The notes under the pieces are model-generated. The model saw nothing but the letters and a program-made list of their open reading frames with translations. It was not told where the DNA came from and searched no databases. A program made the translations under genes and the position numbers. 64,000 bases of DNA from an uncultured Erythrobacter sp. (GTDB lineage Bacteria > Pseudomonadota > Alphaproteobacteria > Sphingomonadales > Sphingomonadaceae), in the NCBI GenBank assembly GCA_947488155.1, contig CANKYK010000002.1, positions 192,001-256,000 on the forward strand, written 5' to 3'. The number at the start of each line of letters is the position of its first letter. The first letter of the stretch is position 1. Shown one piece after another: positions 27,758 to 36,486 of this stretch.

Positions 27758-29404
27758 ATGCAGACCAAGCAAACCACCAATGAAGGCCTGAAGCGCGCCT
27801 ATCAGATCACTGTCACTGCCAAGGAATTGGCGCAAAAGATTGACGGGGAGATCAAGAAGGTCGCCCCGCAGGTGCAAATGCCTGGCTTCCGTCCCGGCAA
27901 AGTGCCAGCCAATCTCGTCAAGAAAATGCACGGTGAACAGCTGCATGCGCAGGTTGTGAACGACACGATTCGCGATTCGCTGGAAAAATTGCTCACCGAC
28001 GAAGGCCTGCGTCCTGCGATGCAGCCTAAGGTTGAGCTGGCCGAGGGCTATGAAGAAGGCAAAGACGCCGAGATTTCGGTTGAGCTTGAGATTCTCCCAG
28101 AGGTTGAAGCGCCAAGCACCGATGGCCTGACACTCGAGAAGCTGGTCGTTCCTGTGAAGGACGAACAGATTGAAGAAGCGCTGCAAGGTCTCGCTGGTCA
28201 GAACAAGAGCTACAAAGACGCAGCCAAATCGAAGAAGGCAGCGGATGGCGATCAGCTGATCATCGATTTCGTGGGTAAGCTTGACGGCGAAGAGTTTGAA
28301 GGCGGCAAAGCCGAAGACGCGCCATTGGTGCTCGGCTCAGGCCAGTTCATCCCAGGCTTTGAAGAGCAGTTGACGGGTTCGAAGACCGGCGATGAGAAGA
28401 CCATCGACGTCACCTTCCCTGAAGATTACCAGGCCGCGCATCTCGCCGGTAAAGCGGTTCAGTTCGACATCACTGTGAAGCAAGTAAAGGTCGAAACCGA
28501 TACCAAGATCGACGATGGTTTTGCCAAAGGCCTCGGCCTAGATGATCTCGACAAGTTGAAAGAGATCATGAAGAGTCAGCTGGAACAGCAGACTGCTGGT
28601 CTTACACGCACACAAATGAAGCGTGCCTTGCTCGATCAATTGGCAGCGGGTCATGACTTTGCCGTTCCAGAGAACATGGTTGATGCCGAATTTGAGCAAA
28701 TCTGGGCTCAGCTTCAGCAAGAAGCCGCGAAGGAAGAGAAACCTGAAGACGCTTTGAAAGAAATCGAAGCGGAGAAGGACGAATATCGTTCTATCGCCGA
28801 GCGCCGCGTGCGTTTGGGCCTGTTGCTCAGCGAAATCGGACAGGTAAATGGCGTCGAAGTGACCGCTCAAGAAATGCAAATGCTGGTGCAGCAAGCTGCT
28901 CAGCAATATCGCGAAGAAGATCGCGAGCGTTTCATGCAGTATATTCAGCAAGAGCCAATGGCCGCTGCTCAGCTGCGCGCGCCGCTCTATGAAGACAAGG
29001 TCGTCGACTTCCTGTTTGACAAGGCGGAAGTCACCGAGCGTGAAGTGACGCAGGAAGAACTGCAAGCTGCAATCGAAGCGGATGAAGCCGCTGATAGCAA
29101 GCCAGCCGCCAAGAAGAAGGCCCCGGCCAAGAAAGCGGCGGCGAAAAAGGCACCAGCTAAGAAGCCGGCAGCGAAAAAAGCGCCTGCGAAGGCTGCGGAT
29201 AAGAAAGAGCCAGCGGCGAAAAAGGCACCAGCCAAGAAACCGGCGGCCAAAAAAGCCCCGGCGAAGAAAGCTCCTGCCAAGAAACCGGCGGCAAAAGCGG
29301 ATGCAAAGCCAGCCGCCAAGAAGGCACCTGCAAAAAAGGCTCCGGCTAAAAAACCAGCAGCTAAGAAGCCTGCTGCCAAGAAAGCGCCCGCGAAGAAGAA
29401 ATAA
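27758..29404 (+). CDS. tig: Trigger factor with Lys/Ala/Pro-rich C-terminal tail
   Basis: 548 aa; ordinary trigger factors have 430-450. Residues 1-445 are standard: ribosome-binding N-domain with GFRPGKVPANLVKK (the GFRxGKxP signature), FKBP-type prolyl isomerase domain (about 160-245, VLGSGQFIPGFEEQL) and helical C-domain. From residue 447 to the end there are about 100 residues of repeated PAAKKAPAKK-type units, like bacterial histone-H1 proteins. The tail is in frame, without a stop or frameshift, and codon use within the repeats varies, so it looks selected and not a recent slippage product. Works as the first chaperone at the ribosome exit. Confidence 0.95.
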   Translation: MQTKQTTNEGLKRAYQITVTAKELAQKIDGEIKKVAPQVQMPGFRPGKVPANLVKKMHGEQLHAQVVNDTIRDSLEKLLTDEGLRPAMQPKVELAEGYEEGKDAEISVELEILPEVEAPSTDGLTLEKLVVPVKDEQIEEALQGLAGQNKSYKDAAKSKKAADGDQLIIDFVGKLDGEEFEGGKAEDAPLVLGSGQFIPGFEEQLTGSKTGDEKTIDVTFPEDYQAAHLAGKAVQFDITVKQVKVETDTKIDDGFAKGLGLDDLDKLKEIMKSQLEQQTAGLTRTQMKRALLDQLAAGHDFAVPENMVDAEFEQIWAQLQQEAAKEEKPEDALKEIEAEKDEYRSIAERRVRLGLLLSEIGQVNGVEVTAQEMQMLVQQAAQQYREEDRERFMQYIQQEPMAAAQLRAPLYEDKVVDFLFDKAEVTEREVTQEELQAAIEADEAADSKPAAKKKAPAKKAAAKKAPAKKPAAKKAPAKAADKKEPAAKKAPAKKPAAKKAPAKKAPAKKPAAKADAKPAAKKAPAKKAPAKKPAAKKPAAKKAPAKKK

Positions 29405-29462
29405 CGCGCGGTCGCTTTGCCCCTGCGATGTGGCGGGGCAAGCCAGGCAAAGCTCTGACATA

Positions 29463-29501
29463 AAACGAGCCGTGATCCAGATAATGGGTTGCGGCTCGTT
29501 T
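29463..29501 (+). terminator. Possible terminator after tig
   Basis: Perfect stem AAACGAGCCG / CGGCTCGTTT with a 19-base loop, 58 bases after the tig stop. The flanking A/T bases of the stem give a short U-tract on either strand. Confidence 0.5.
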
Positions 29502-29655
29502 GCATTGGTGAGCAGCGCGCAGGTGAGGCCCGCGCTCGCTGCGCCATCCTAACTCATCCTTAACCATGTGCGGCTAAACCCTAAGTCGATTTTAGGGCAA
29601 TTTACGTAGGCATGTCGCCTGACGTGGCCCCAGGAACAATGGGTTAACATGCATT

Positions 29656-31395
29656 ATGAGTAATAGGTTCAGCATGTCGTGGGTCAAAAGCCGTTTTGAA
29701 AGCGGTTCGATTAATGGTCAGGTTGGCCGGGTGTTCAATATGTTCGCCTTGTTGGTTTTGGTGCTCGGCGCAGTGGGCACCATTGGCGCGCTGCGGATGG
29801 AGCAACGCTCCAACACGCTTGCCAGCTTGACTGAAGTCGCATTTCTTACGGCAAGCATGAACAGAAACGTCTCGCTCTCAAAAGACGAGATGGGGGCTTA
29901 TCGTGCGAGAAACTTTGACAACGAACGTATCGAACTTGCGTTCAAATATGCCAATGAAGCGGTTGAAATGAATGACCGTTTGGCGATTGCGGCGGGTTCT
30001 GTTGATGAAGCCTATATGCCCAAAGTGTTGCAGCTCGATAATGAGCTGAATGGCATCGTCACCATTCTGGGTGAGGTGCGCGATGCGCCGCGTGACATCG
30101 CCTTGCAAGAGAGTTTTCTTGGACCACGCTATGAGGCAATCGACGCAACTGTCAGTCTGATCGTCGAGGTGCGTGAAGACGCGGCCGCCCGTGTCAAAAC
30201 CGCCTCTGGCGAAGGTTTGTTCGAAATCAAAGTTCTGATTGCTTCCTTGATCGCTGGTTTGCTCATCGCACTCGGCTTGGTATTCCTAGGCAAACGTCTG
30301 GTCGCCAAACAAGTCGTCGCACCTATCGTTGACATCAGCGATGTTAGTGAACGGATCGCCGCCGGTGAAACTGACCTTGAGATCCCATCGGCTGAGCGCG
30401 AAGATGAGATCGGTACTTTGTCTGCGGCTCTTACTGTTTTGCGGGGCGTTCAAAGCGAAGCGGACGCGCAGGCCAAACGCGAGCTTGAGCGTGAGCTTGA
30501 GAGTGAGCGTGAAATCAAAGAAGAACGCGAACGTTCTCAGGAAGAGCAGCGTAAATTGCTCAAGTCGCTCGCCGACAAATTTGAAAAGACTGTTGGCGAT
30601 GTCGCCTCCGGGGTGGCCGCCGCCTCCAGTCAAATGGAAGATTCCGCGACCAATCTGGCGCGTAATGTCGAATCTTCTTCCCAGACGGTTAACGCCGCCA
30701 ATTCGAGTCTGAAGCAAGCATCGGACGGCATCACTGGCGCAGCGTCGGCATCTGATGAATTTGCGATGTCGATCAATGAGGTTAGCCGCCAGGCGGCCTC
30801 GTCGTCTGAGCGTGCCCGCAAAGCTTCTGAAGCAGCGGCGAAAGCGGATGAAACCATTACCGGTCTGACCGGTTCTGCAGATCGCATCAGCCAGATCGTT
30901 GAAGTGATCGCTGGCATTGCTCAACGCACTAACTTGCTCGCACTTAACGCCTCGATCGAAGCTGCTCGCGGCGGTGAAGCGGGACGTGGTTTCTCTGTTG
31001 TCGCGTCCGAAGTGAAAGAGCTGGCCTCGCAAACCGGACGCGCGACTGAAGAAGTTGAGGGTCTGATTCGCGAAATGCAGGACGCAACCGGTGAAAGCGC
31101 GTCTGCGCTGGCGTTGATCTCGACCGAAGTGGTTGCTCTGGAATCGACCGCAACCGCGATTGCCAGCGCCGTCGATCAGCAGGCCGTTGCTGGTCAGGAT
31201 CTGGCGCAAAGCATCGATTTGGCAGCCCGTAATACCCAAGATATCAGCGCGACCATCGAAGATGTGAGCGAAGTTTCCATGACCGCGGGCAGCACAGCGA
31301 CGCAAATGCTCGCGAGTTCGCAAGAAATGTCAGTCCAATCTGAGAAACTGCGTGAGCAGGTCGCCGAATTCCTTAAACAGGTGCGCGCAGCTTAA
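29656..31395 (+). CDS. Methyl-accepting chemotaxis protein
   Basis: 579 aa. Membrane helix about 24-44, periplasmic sensor of roughly 145 residues, second helix about 193-214, HAMP domain to about 270, a charged coiled coil (LERELESEREIKEERER), then the cytoplasmic signalling hairpin with the conserved tip QRTNLLALNASIEAARGGEAG. It senses an unknown signal and controls CheA. No C-terminal methyltransferase-docking pentapeptide is present, and no che or flagellar genes are in the window, so it is an orphan receptor here. Ribosome binding site before the ATG is weak. Confidence 0.93.
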   Translation: MSNRFSMSWVKSRFESGSINGQVGRVFNMFALLVLVLGAVGTIGALRMEQRSNTLASLTEVAFLTASMNRNVSLSKDEMGAYRARNFDNERIELAFKYANEAVEMNDRLAIAAGSVDEAYMPKVLQLDNELNGIVTILGEVRDAPRDIALQESFLGPRYEAIDATVSLIVEVREDAAARVKTASGEGLFEIKVLIASLIAGLLIALGLVFLGKRLVAKQVVAPIVDISDVSERIAAGETDLEIPSAEREDEIGTLSAALTVLRGVQSEADAQAKRELERELESEREIKEERERSQEEQRKLLKSLADKFEKTVGDVASGVAAASSQMEDSATNLARNVESSSQTVNAANSSLKQASDGITGAASASDEFAMSINEVSRQAASSSERARKASEAAAKADETITGLTGSADRISQIVEVIAGIAQRTNLLALNASIEAARGGEAGRGFSVVASEVKELASQTGRATEEVEGLIREMQDATGESASALALISTEVVALESTATAIASAVDQQAVAGQDLAQSIDLAARNTQDISATIEDVSEVSMTAGSTATQMLASSQEMSVQSEKLREQVAEFLKQVRAA

Positions 31396-31450
31396 GCTCA
31401 CACACAGGTAGCGGCTCGGCCCGCTGCCGCGCTAAAACTAAACAATACAG

Positions 31451-31492
31451 AAATGCCGCCGGCTGGATTTCCATTCCAGTTTGGCGGCATTT
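31451..31492 (+). terminator. Terminator after the chemoreceptor gene
   Basis: Stem AAATGCCGCC / GGCGGCATTT with an inner CTGGA / TCCAG helix in the loop, 56 bases after the stop. Short T-run on the plus strand; the preceding A-rich stretch would make it work on the minus strand too. Confidence 0.55.
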
Positions 31493-31624
31493 GCGCGTGT
31501 GTTCACGCGTCTGATCTCGCAAAAAGAAACTGTGATTGAATGCACAGGTGAAGGTTAAGGCCCTTGAACATTTTCCGTGTGCCCCCGACATAGCAGAACC
31601 GAGATAAAGAAGGACCACCAGCAC

Positions 31625-32329
31625 ATGATCAACCTGTTCGGCAATTCTGGCGAAACGCACGGCACCCAGGGGCAATTCACTCGCGATCCGGCAACCGGCG
31701 CATTGGTGCCGATGGTGGTTGAGCAAACCAGCCGCGGTGAACGCAGTTTTGACATTTTCTCCCGCCTGCTGCGAGAGCGGATTGTCTTCGTAACTGGCCA
31801 GGTTGAAGACGGCATGGCCTCGCTGATCACAGCTCAATTGTTGTTCCTTGAAAGCGAAAACCCGTCGAAGCCAATTTCGATGTACATCAATTCGCCAGGC
31901 GGCGTTGTGACCGCTGGCATGGCGATCCACGATACGATGCAATACATCAAACCGCGCGTTTCGACCGTTTGCATGGGCCAGGCGGCCTCCATGGGCAGCT
32001 TCCTGCTCGCTGCTGGTGAGCCGGGCATGCGTGTCGCTCTGCCAAACTCGCGGATCATGATCCACCAGCCATCCGGCGGTGCGCGCGGCATGGCCTCTGA
32101 CATTGAGATTCAGGCGCGTGAGATCCTGCGGATCAAAAAGAGCATGAATGATCTCTATGTGAAGTACACGGGCAAGAAACTGTCTGAGATCGAAAAGGCG
32201 ATGGACCGCGACACTTTCCTGGAAGCGGAAGAGGCGATGAAATTCGGTTTGGTCGATAAAGTGTTCGAAACCCGTCCAGAGGGCGACTCGGGTGATGATG
32301 AGAAGGGTTCGGGCGGCGCGCCGGAGTAA
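31625..32329 (+). CDS. clpP: ATP-dependent Clp protease proteolytic subunit
   Basis: 234 aa from the ATG at 31625 (MINLFGNS), with AAGGA upstream. Ser122 in GQAASMGSF and His147 in MIHQPSGG are spaced exactly as the catalytic Ser and His of E. coli ClpP, and the triad Asp is expected in the DRDTFL region. The C-terminal 15 residues are Gly/Asp/Glu-rich. Forms the 14-mer protease chamber that works with ClpX, encoded 272 bases downstream. Confidence 0.97.
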   Translation: MINLFGNSGETHGTQGQFTRDPATGALVPMVVEQTSRGERSFDIFSRLLRERIVFVTGQVEDGMASLITAQLLFLESENPSKPISMYINSPGGVVTAGMAIHDTMQYIKPRVSTVCMGQAASMGSFLLAAGEPGMRVALPNSRIMIHQPSGGARGMASDIEIQAREILRIKKSMNDLYVKYTGKKLSEIEKAMDRDTFLEAEEAMKFGLVDKVFETRPEGDSGDDEKGSGGAPE

Positions 32330-32365
32330 GGCGAGCGGTCTGAACCGCATTTTTGGCCGTGCCTG

Positions 32366-32397
32366 GCCGAATCGCGATTAAGAATCGCTCGTTCGGC
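32366..32397. other. Hairpin between clpP and clpX
   Basis: Nested inverted repeat GCCGAA..GCGATT-AAG-AATCGC..TTCGGC, 37 bases after the clpP stop, with no following T-run. It may reduce read-through from clpP to clpX or protect the clpP mRNA 3' end. The remaining 200 bases before clpX are AT-richer and probably hold a clpX promoter, which I cannot place precisely. Confidence 0.4.
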
Positions 32398-32601
32398 ATC
32401 CCACGCCGGGACACAGGCGGCCAAAGTGCGACTTTAAAGACGCCAAAACCGGGCAATCGCCCAAAAAGAGCCGCGTTAATGTTGATTCACAACCGGCCCT
32501 ATATATTGTTGAGCGAATCCCCACCGGGCACTCGGTTTGGTAATTGGATTACAAACGCTGTAGTTTAGACCAGTGCGAGTGAAGGCCCAGGACAATAGGA
32601 A

Positions 32602-33870
32602 ATGACCAAGTTGAGCGGAACTGACAGTAAGAGCACCCTATATTGCAGCTTCTGTGGGAAGTCGCAGCATGAAGTGCGCAAGCTCATTGCCGGGCCAACC
32701 GTGTTCATCTGTGATGAATGCGTTGAGCTGTGCAATGACATCATTCGTGAAGAGACGAAGGCTGGCATCGCCGGCAAGAAAGAGGGCGAAGTTCCAACGC
32801 CTTCGGAAATCTTCGCAACGCTCAATGATTATGTGATCGGCCAGGACAGCGCCAAGCGCAATCTCTCGGTTGCGGTTCACAACCACTACAAGCGCTTGAA
32901 GCATTCCGGCAAAGCCGACGGTGTTGAGCTGGCGAAATCCAACATCCTGCTGGTCGGGCCGACCGGCACGGGTAAGACATTGCTCGCGCAAACTCTGGCG
33001 CGCACGTTCGACGTGCCATTCACCATGGCGGATGCGACCACTCTGACCGAGGCGGGCTATGTCGGTGAAGATGTTGAGAACATCATCCTGAAGCTGCTGC
33101 AATCTTCCGACTATAACGTTGAAAAAGCGCAGCACGGCATCGTCTACATTGATGAGATCGACAAGATCACTCGCAAGGCTGAAAACCCATCGATCACGCG
33201 CGACGTATCGGGTGAGGGCGTGCAGCAGGCGCTGCTGAAACTGATGGAAGGCACCACTGCCTCTGTCCCGCCGCAGGGCGGACGTAAGCACCCGCAGCAG
33301 GAATTCCTGCAAGTCGACACGACGAACATCCTGTTCATCTGTGGCGGCGCGTTTGCGGGCCTCGACAAAATTATCGCTGACCGCCTGCAAAAGCGCTCAA
33401 TCGGCTTTGGTAACCACGTTGCCGACCCGGATAAGCGCAATGTTGGCGAATTGCTCGAGCTGAGCGAACCAGAAGATCTGCTGAAATTCGGCCTGATCCC
33501 TGAATTCGTTGGCCGTCTGCCAGTGATTGCGACGCTGCACGATCTTGATGTCGATGCGCTGGTCACCATCCTGACCGAGCCGAAGAACGCCATTTCCAAG
33601 CAATATGGCAAATTGTTCGAGCTCGAGGATGTCGATCTGACTTTCACCGAGGACGCGCTCAAAGCGATCGCGGAACGCGCGATCAAGCGCAAGACGGGTG
33701 CGCGCGGCCTGCGCTCAATCGTCGAAGGCATCCTGCTCGACACGATGTTCGACCTGCCCGACCTTGAAGGCGTGACCGAAATTGTGGTCGATGCCGAAGT
33801 GGTCGAGGGTAAAAAAGCGCCGGTCCAGGTGCTCGGCGGCAAGGGCGAAGAGAAGGAAGAAGCGGCTTAG
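32602..33870 (+). CDS. clpX: ATP-dependent Clp protease ATP-binding subunit ClpX
   Basis: 422 aa, normal length. N-terminal zinc-binding domain with Cys15, Cys18, Cys37 and Cys40 (YCSFCGKS and ICDECVELC), Walker A GPTGTGKT near 117, Walker B YIDEIDKI, the pore loop GYVGEDVE, and sensor motifs in the C-terminal lid. It unfolds substrates and feeds them to ClpP. In Alphaproteobacteria ClpXP also degrades cell-cycle regulators such as CtrA, which fits the presence of chpT in this window. Confidence 0.98.
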   Translation: MTKLSGTDSKSTLYCSFCGKSQHEVRKLIAGPTVFICDECVELCNDIIREETKAGIAGKKEGEVPTPSEIFATLNDYVIGQDSAKRNLSVAVHNHYKRLKHSGKADGVELAKSNILLVGPTGTGKTLLAQTLARTFDVPFTMADATTLTEAGYVGEDVENIILKLLQSSDYNVEKAQHGIVYIDEIDKITRKAENPSITRDVSGEGVQQALLKLMEGTTASVPPQGGRKHPQQEFLQVDTTNILFICGGAFAGLDKIIADRLQKRSIGFGNHVADPDKRNVGELLELSEPEDLLKFGLIPEFVGRLPVIATLHDLDVDALVTILTEPKNAISKQYGKLFELEDVDLTFTEDALKAIAERAIKRKTGARGLRSIVEGILLDTMFDLPDLEGVTEIVVDAEVVEGKKAPVQVLGGKGEEKEEAA

Positions 33871-33899
33871 TCTATCTACGTAGGAGGAACCCTGCGATA

Positions 33900-33924
33900 G
33901 TTGACTTTCAATTGAAAGGTCAAC
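33900..33924. repeat. 25-bp near-perfect palindrome at the start of a small gene
   Basis: GTTGAC (33900-33905), the perfect 12-bp palindrome TTTCAATTGAAA (33906-33917), one extra G, then GTCAAC (33919-33924). It sits directly after a strong ribosome binding site and overlaps the first codons of the downstream gene. Could be an operator or an mRNA hairpin controlling translation. Confidence 0.7.
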
Positions 33925-34211
33925 AGATCGCTCTCCTATTCTACCTTTTAATTATGGGAGTTCTCGGGCTCTCGTTTTGGCGTATTTTGACGCGTAAAGA
34001 TGATCGCATCGCCGCGATAAAAGAATTCAAGAACAGGCCATTCGTCAATCTCTTTATGGCCGGATGGATAACGTCGGTTACAGTGTTCATAGTCGGCATT
34101 TTTGTACCGGCTATTGGAGAAAGAGACTTCTTCAATACAGGCCTAGAGCTCTGGCAGGCTGGCGGAATAGCCGCTCTGATCGGTCTCATTGTGTCTTGGA
34201 AATTGGACTAG
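33912..34211 (+). CDS. Small membrane protein of unknown function
   Basis: 99 aa from a TTG at 33912. Three hydrophobic segments (about 6-24, 46-66, 79-96). I do not recognise a family. The start is unclear: the strong site TAGGAGGA (33881-33888) is 23 bases upstream of the TTG but 8 bases before an in-frame ATA at 33897, which would add IVDFQ. Codon use is more AT-rich than in the neighbours (ClpX upstream), suggesting recent acquisition or low expression. A 25-bp palindrome covers the start region. Confidence 0.6.
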   Translation: MKGQQIALLFYLLIMGVLGLSFWRILTRKDDRIAAIKEFKNRPFVNLFMAGWITSVTVFIVGIFVPAIGERDFFNTGLELWQAGGIAALIGLIVSWKLD

Positions 34212-34246
34212 AAACCGCGAGAATTTGGTAGTGAAGCAAACCTAAA

Positions 34247-34282
34247 AACCCCGCTTAGTTGATCTCTCAGCCAAGCGGGGTT
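34247..34282. terminator. Bidirectional terminator
   Basis: Stem AACCCCGCTT / AAGCGGGGTT with a 16-base loop, preceded by AAAA and followed by TTCTTGGTTT. It lies between the small membrane protein gene and the convergent fasciclin gene, and can serve both. Confidence 0.75.
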
Positions 34283-34351
34283 CTTGGTTTGCACTGCTGC
34301 GAGTGGGAGGGAAGGGAAGTCCGCAGCAGCGCGAAGGGGGATGGGGGTGTT

Positions 34352-34927
34352 TTATGCGGGGAGGAACACGCCGTCGGTCACATGGATGACACCGTTTGAG
34401 GTCATGACGTCGGCGGTAGTCACTGCGGTCGCACGGCCTTTTGCATCGGTGATCACGATGGTGTCGCCGACAAGACGTGCCGTCAGTTTCTGACCAGCGA
34501 GCGTGTCGATTGTCGCTTCGCCGCCATGTTTGTTAATCAGTTTTACGAGGTCGCTCGACGATACCGCACCGGACACTGCATGGTAGACGAGCACGTTGGT
34601 GAGTGTGCCCTTGTTTTGAGGTTTGAGCAGTGTGTCGACCGTGCCTTCTGGTAGCTTCGCGAACGCCGTGTCGGTCGGCGCAAACACGGTAAATGGACCA
34701 GGGTTTTGGAGCGTGCCTGCGAGATCCGCGGCGGTCACGGCAGCGACGAGCGTATTGTGTACGCCAGTGCTCTGGGCGGTTTGTACGATGTTCGGCTGAC
34801 TTTTCTCAGCGTTCTTATGGCCATGAGCCGCAAGCGGGGTGGTGTTCAGCACGGCAAAGCCGGTGGTTGCGGCGATCGCTGCAAGGGCGGCGGCTTTAAC
34901 TTTTGAACTGGTCGAGGTCTTAGGCAT
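34352..34927 (-). CDS. Fasciclin domain secreted protein
   Basis: 191 aa. Signal peptide (about 1-34, ending in an Ala-rich region near TTPLAAHG), then one fasciclin (FAS1) domain with both conserved boxes: PFTVFAPTDTAFAKLP and VIHVTDGVFLPA at the very C-terminus. FAS1 domains mediate adhesion in secreted or surface proteins. A GGAGA site precedes the ATG. In mycobacteria the fasciclin proteins MPT70/MPT83 are controlled by SigK/RskA; a SigK/RskA-like pair lies 1.6 kb away in this window, which makes similar control plausible. Confidence 0.92.
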   Translation of the reverse strand: MPKTSTSSKVKAAALAAIAATTGFAVLNTTPLAAHGHKNAEKSQPNIVQTAQSTGVHNTLVAAVTAADLAGTLQNPGPFTVFAPTDTAFAKLPEGTVDTLLKPQNKGTLTNVLVYHAVSGAVSSSDLVKLINKHGGEATIDTLAGQKLTARLVGDTIVITDAKGRATAVTTADVMTSNGVIHVTDGVFLPA

Positions 34928-34945
34928 TCGGGTTCTCCTTTATCC

Positions 34946-34965
34946 GCAAGACCTCCCGTTCTTGC
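34946..34965. promoter_or_regulatory. Inverted repeat in the fasciclin leader
   Basis: GCAAGA (34946-34951), 8-base spacer, TCTTGC (34960-34965). On the minus strand it lies about 20-40 bases before the fasciclin start, next to the ribosome binding site. Could be an operator or a leader hairpin. Confidence 0.4.
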
Positions 34966-35030
34966 ATGGTGGGAGCTACGCAAACGCTCATGTGCTGGAT
35001 GCGGACAATGTGAAAATTTTTCTGTCGCAG

Positions 35031-35045
35031 GTACAGAAATTGTAC
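35031..35045. promoter_or_regulatory. Candidate operator GTACA-N5-TGTAC upstream of the fasciclin gene
   Basis: A perfect 5-bp half-site dyad, GTACAGAAATTGTAC, about 105 bases upstream of the fasciclin ATG in otherwise gene-free sequence. The geometry fits a dimeric helix-turn-helix regulator. No regulator is assigned. Confidence 0.4.
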
Positions 35046-35223
35046 GGAAACGCCCTGAATTTCCCGGATTTTATGGGGTTCTTAAAGGGCATGAGATTAA
35101 CGCTTTGAAGAGCCGTCATCTCGAATTGGGACGCGCCTTTGCGCGCGATTGCAAGCGAGTGGCAGGCAGTGTGTGACAGACCGGCACAGCTCTCAATATC
35201 AAGCGACGGATCTATAACCCTCA

Positions 35224-36486
35224 ATGCCCAATTCGAAGCCAGCCCAGCATTATCACGATATCGACGGCATGCGCTCTGTGTTGATGTTCCTGTCGGTCGC
35301 GTTGCATGCGGCGACGGTCTACGCGCCTGCACGGCCCTGGATCACCAGCAATGCACAGCGCCATGAATTCTTCGATTGGGTGATTTTCGGTCTGCATCTG
35401 GTGATCACGCCGACATTTTTCTTCGTCGGCGGGATTTTCACCGTCCTCATGCTGGCGCGCCGCACACCGGGCAGGTTTTTGCGCAATCGTTTTATGCGAA
35501 CCGTCGTTCCACTGATTGCGATCGCGCTGTCGTTCAACATGCTGGAACATTACCTGCGCTGGAATGACAAGACCGGCGACAGCGGACTGATGCGCTGGAT
35601 TGAAAGCGGCGGCTTCGCGCAGATCTGGGTCAGCGGGGAATGGTCGCTGCATCTGTGGTTCCTGGTCAGCCTGGTGCCGATGTTTATCTTCTCGGCCATC
35701 GTCCAGGCAGCAATCCCGAAAGGTGCTGCGATCCGCACAGGCGCGCTGCGCATGGTAGGCCGCGCCGCTGGCTGGTTGAAGTCAAGCTGGGCCTTTGCGT
35801 TATTCGTGCTCGCATTGGCTGCGGCCAACACTGTGAATTTCGCCGTCGCTAGCCAGGTGCCGGGTGGGTATGATTTGCTCTTTCCCGGCTTTCAAAGCTG
35901 GTACAAGCTGATCAGCGAGTTTCCCTTCTTCGTGCTCGGTGTGGCGGCCGCGCTTTCACCTAGCCTGCTTGACCGGCTGCGCACATGGCGCGCATGGATG
36001 CCGTTTGCTGCGGTGTTGGCCTTCGCTTTCCAACCATATGCGAACCCTGATCAAGGCTTCGCGGCTGGTATGGCGATGCTGTTCCTCAACCAGTTGGCGA
36101 TCTGGACACTCGTCTTGTTCCTGATCCAATTCTTTTACCGCCACTTTTCAAACGACAGCCTGCGCACCCGCTGGCTCGCCGACAGTGCTCTATCGATGTA
36201 TCTGTTCCACCATTGTCTGGTCTATATTTACGGGCGCGGGTTTACCCATGTGGAATGGCCGATTGCGCTGGAATGGGCGTTGTTGACGGTCGCGGCGGCG
36301 GCAACGGTGATCCTGTTCCATGAAACGATGGTCCGCCGGTTTGCGCTGCTGCGGCTGCTGTTCAATGGTAAGACGGACGTCGCCGCGATCCGCAAGGCAC
36401 CCGGTTTCTGGCAGAGCTTTGGCCTGCCAGGCGTAAAGCGCGCCAATGGTAATGTAAGCGGAGCGGGCGGAAAGCCTGCGGTCTAA
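35224..36486 (+). CDS. Acyltransferase-3 / OpgC-like membrane protein
   Basis: 420 aa with about ten hydrophobic segments. Begins HDIDGMRSVLMFLSVALHAATVY, where the His after the first helix start is the conserved catalytic-site His of acyltransferase-3 proteins. The family includes OpgC (MdoC, succinylation of periplasmic glucans) and many polysaccharide O-acyltransferases. The acceptor is unknown. Its stop overlaps the stop of the convergent anti-sigma factor gene by a few bases, so the two transcripts meet tail to tail without a terminator. Confidence 0.85.
   Translation: MPNSKPAQHYHDIDGMRSVLMFLSVALHAATVYAPARPWITSNAQRHEFFDWVIFGLHLVITPTFFFVGGIFTVLMLARRTPGRFLRNRFMRTVVPLIAIALSFNMLEHYLRWNDKTGDSGLMRWIESGGFAQIWVSGEWSLHLWFLVSLVPMFIFSAIVQAAIPKGAAIRTGALRMVGRAAGWLKSSWAFALFVLALAAANTVNFAVASQVPGGYDLLFPGFQSWYKLISEFPFFVLGVAAALSPSLLDRLRTWRAWMPFAAVLAFAFQPYANPDQGFAAGMAMLFLNQLAIWTLVLFLIQFFYRHFSNDSLRTRWLADSALSMYLFHHCLVYIYGRGFTHVEWPIALEWALLTVAAAATVILFHETMVRRFALLRLLFNGKTDVAAIRKAPGFWQSFGLPGVKRANGNVSGAGGKPAV

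Noticed and set aside
29098..29400. Tandem DNA repeats considered as a CRISPR or satellite array
   Set aside because: The repeats are short, degenerate at the DNA level, in frame and translate to a Lys/Ala/Pro-rich tail; no unique spacers.
28538..29461. 307-codon minus-strand frame rich in Arg, Phe and Leu
   Set aside because: Mirror of the Lys/Ala/Pro repeat tail of the trigger factor; repeats on the coding strand explain it.
30286..31323. 345-codon minus-strand frame
   Set aside because: Antisense to the chemoreceptor, whose signalling domain is unmistakable.
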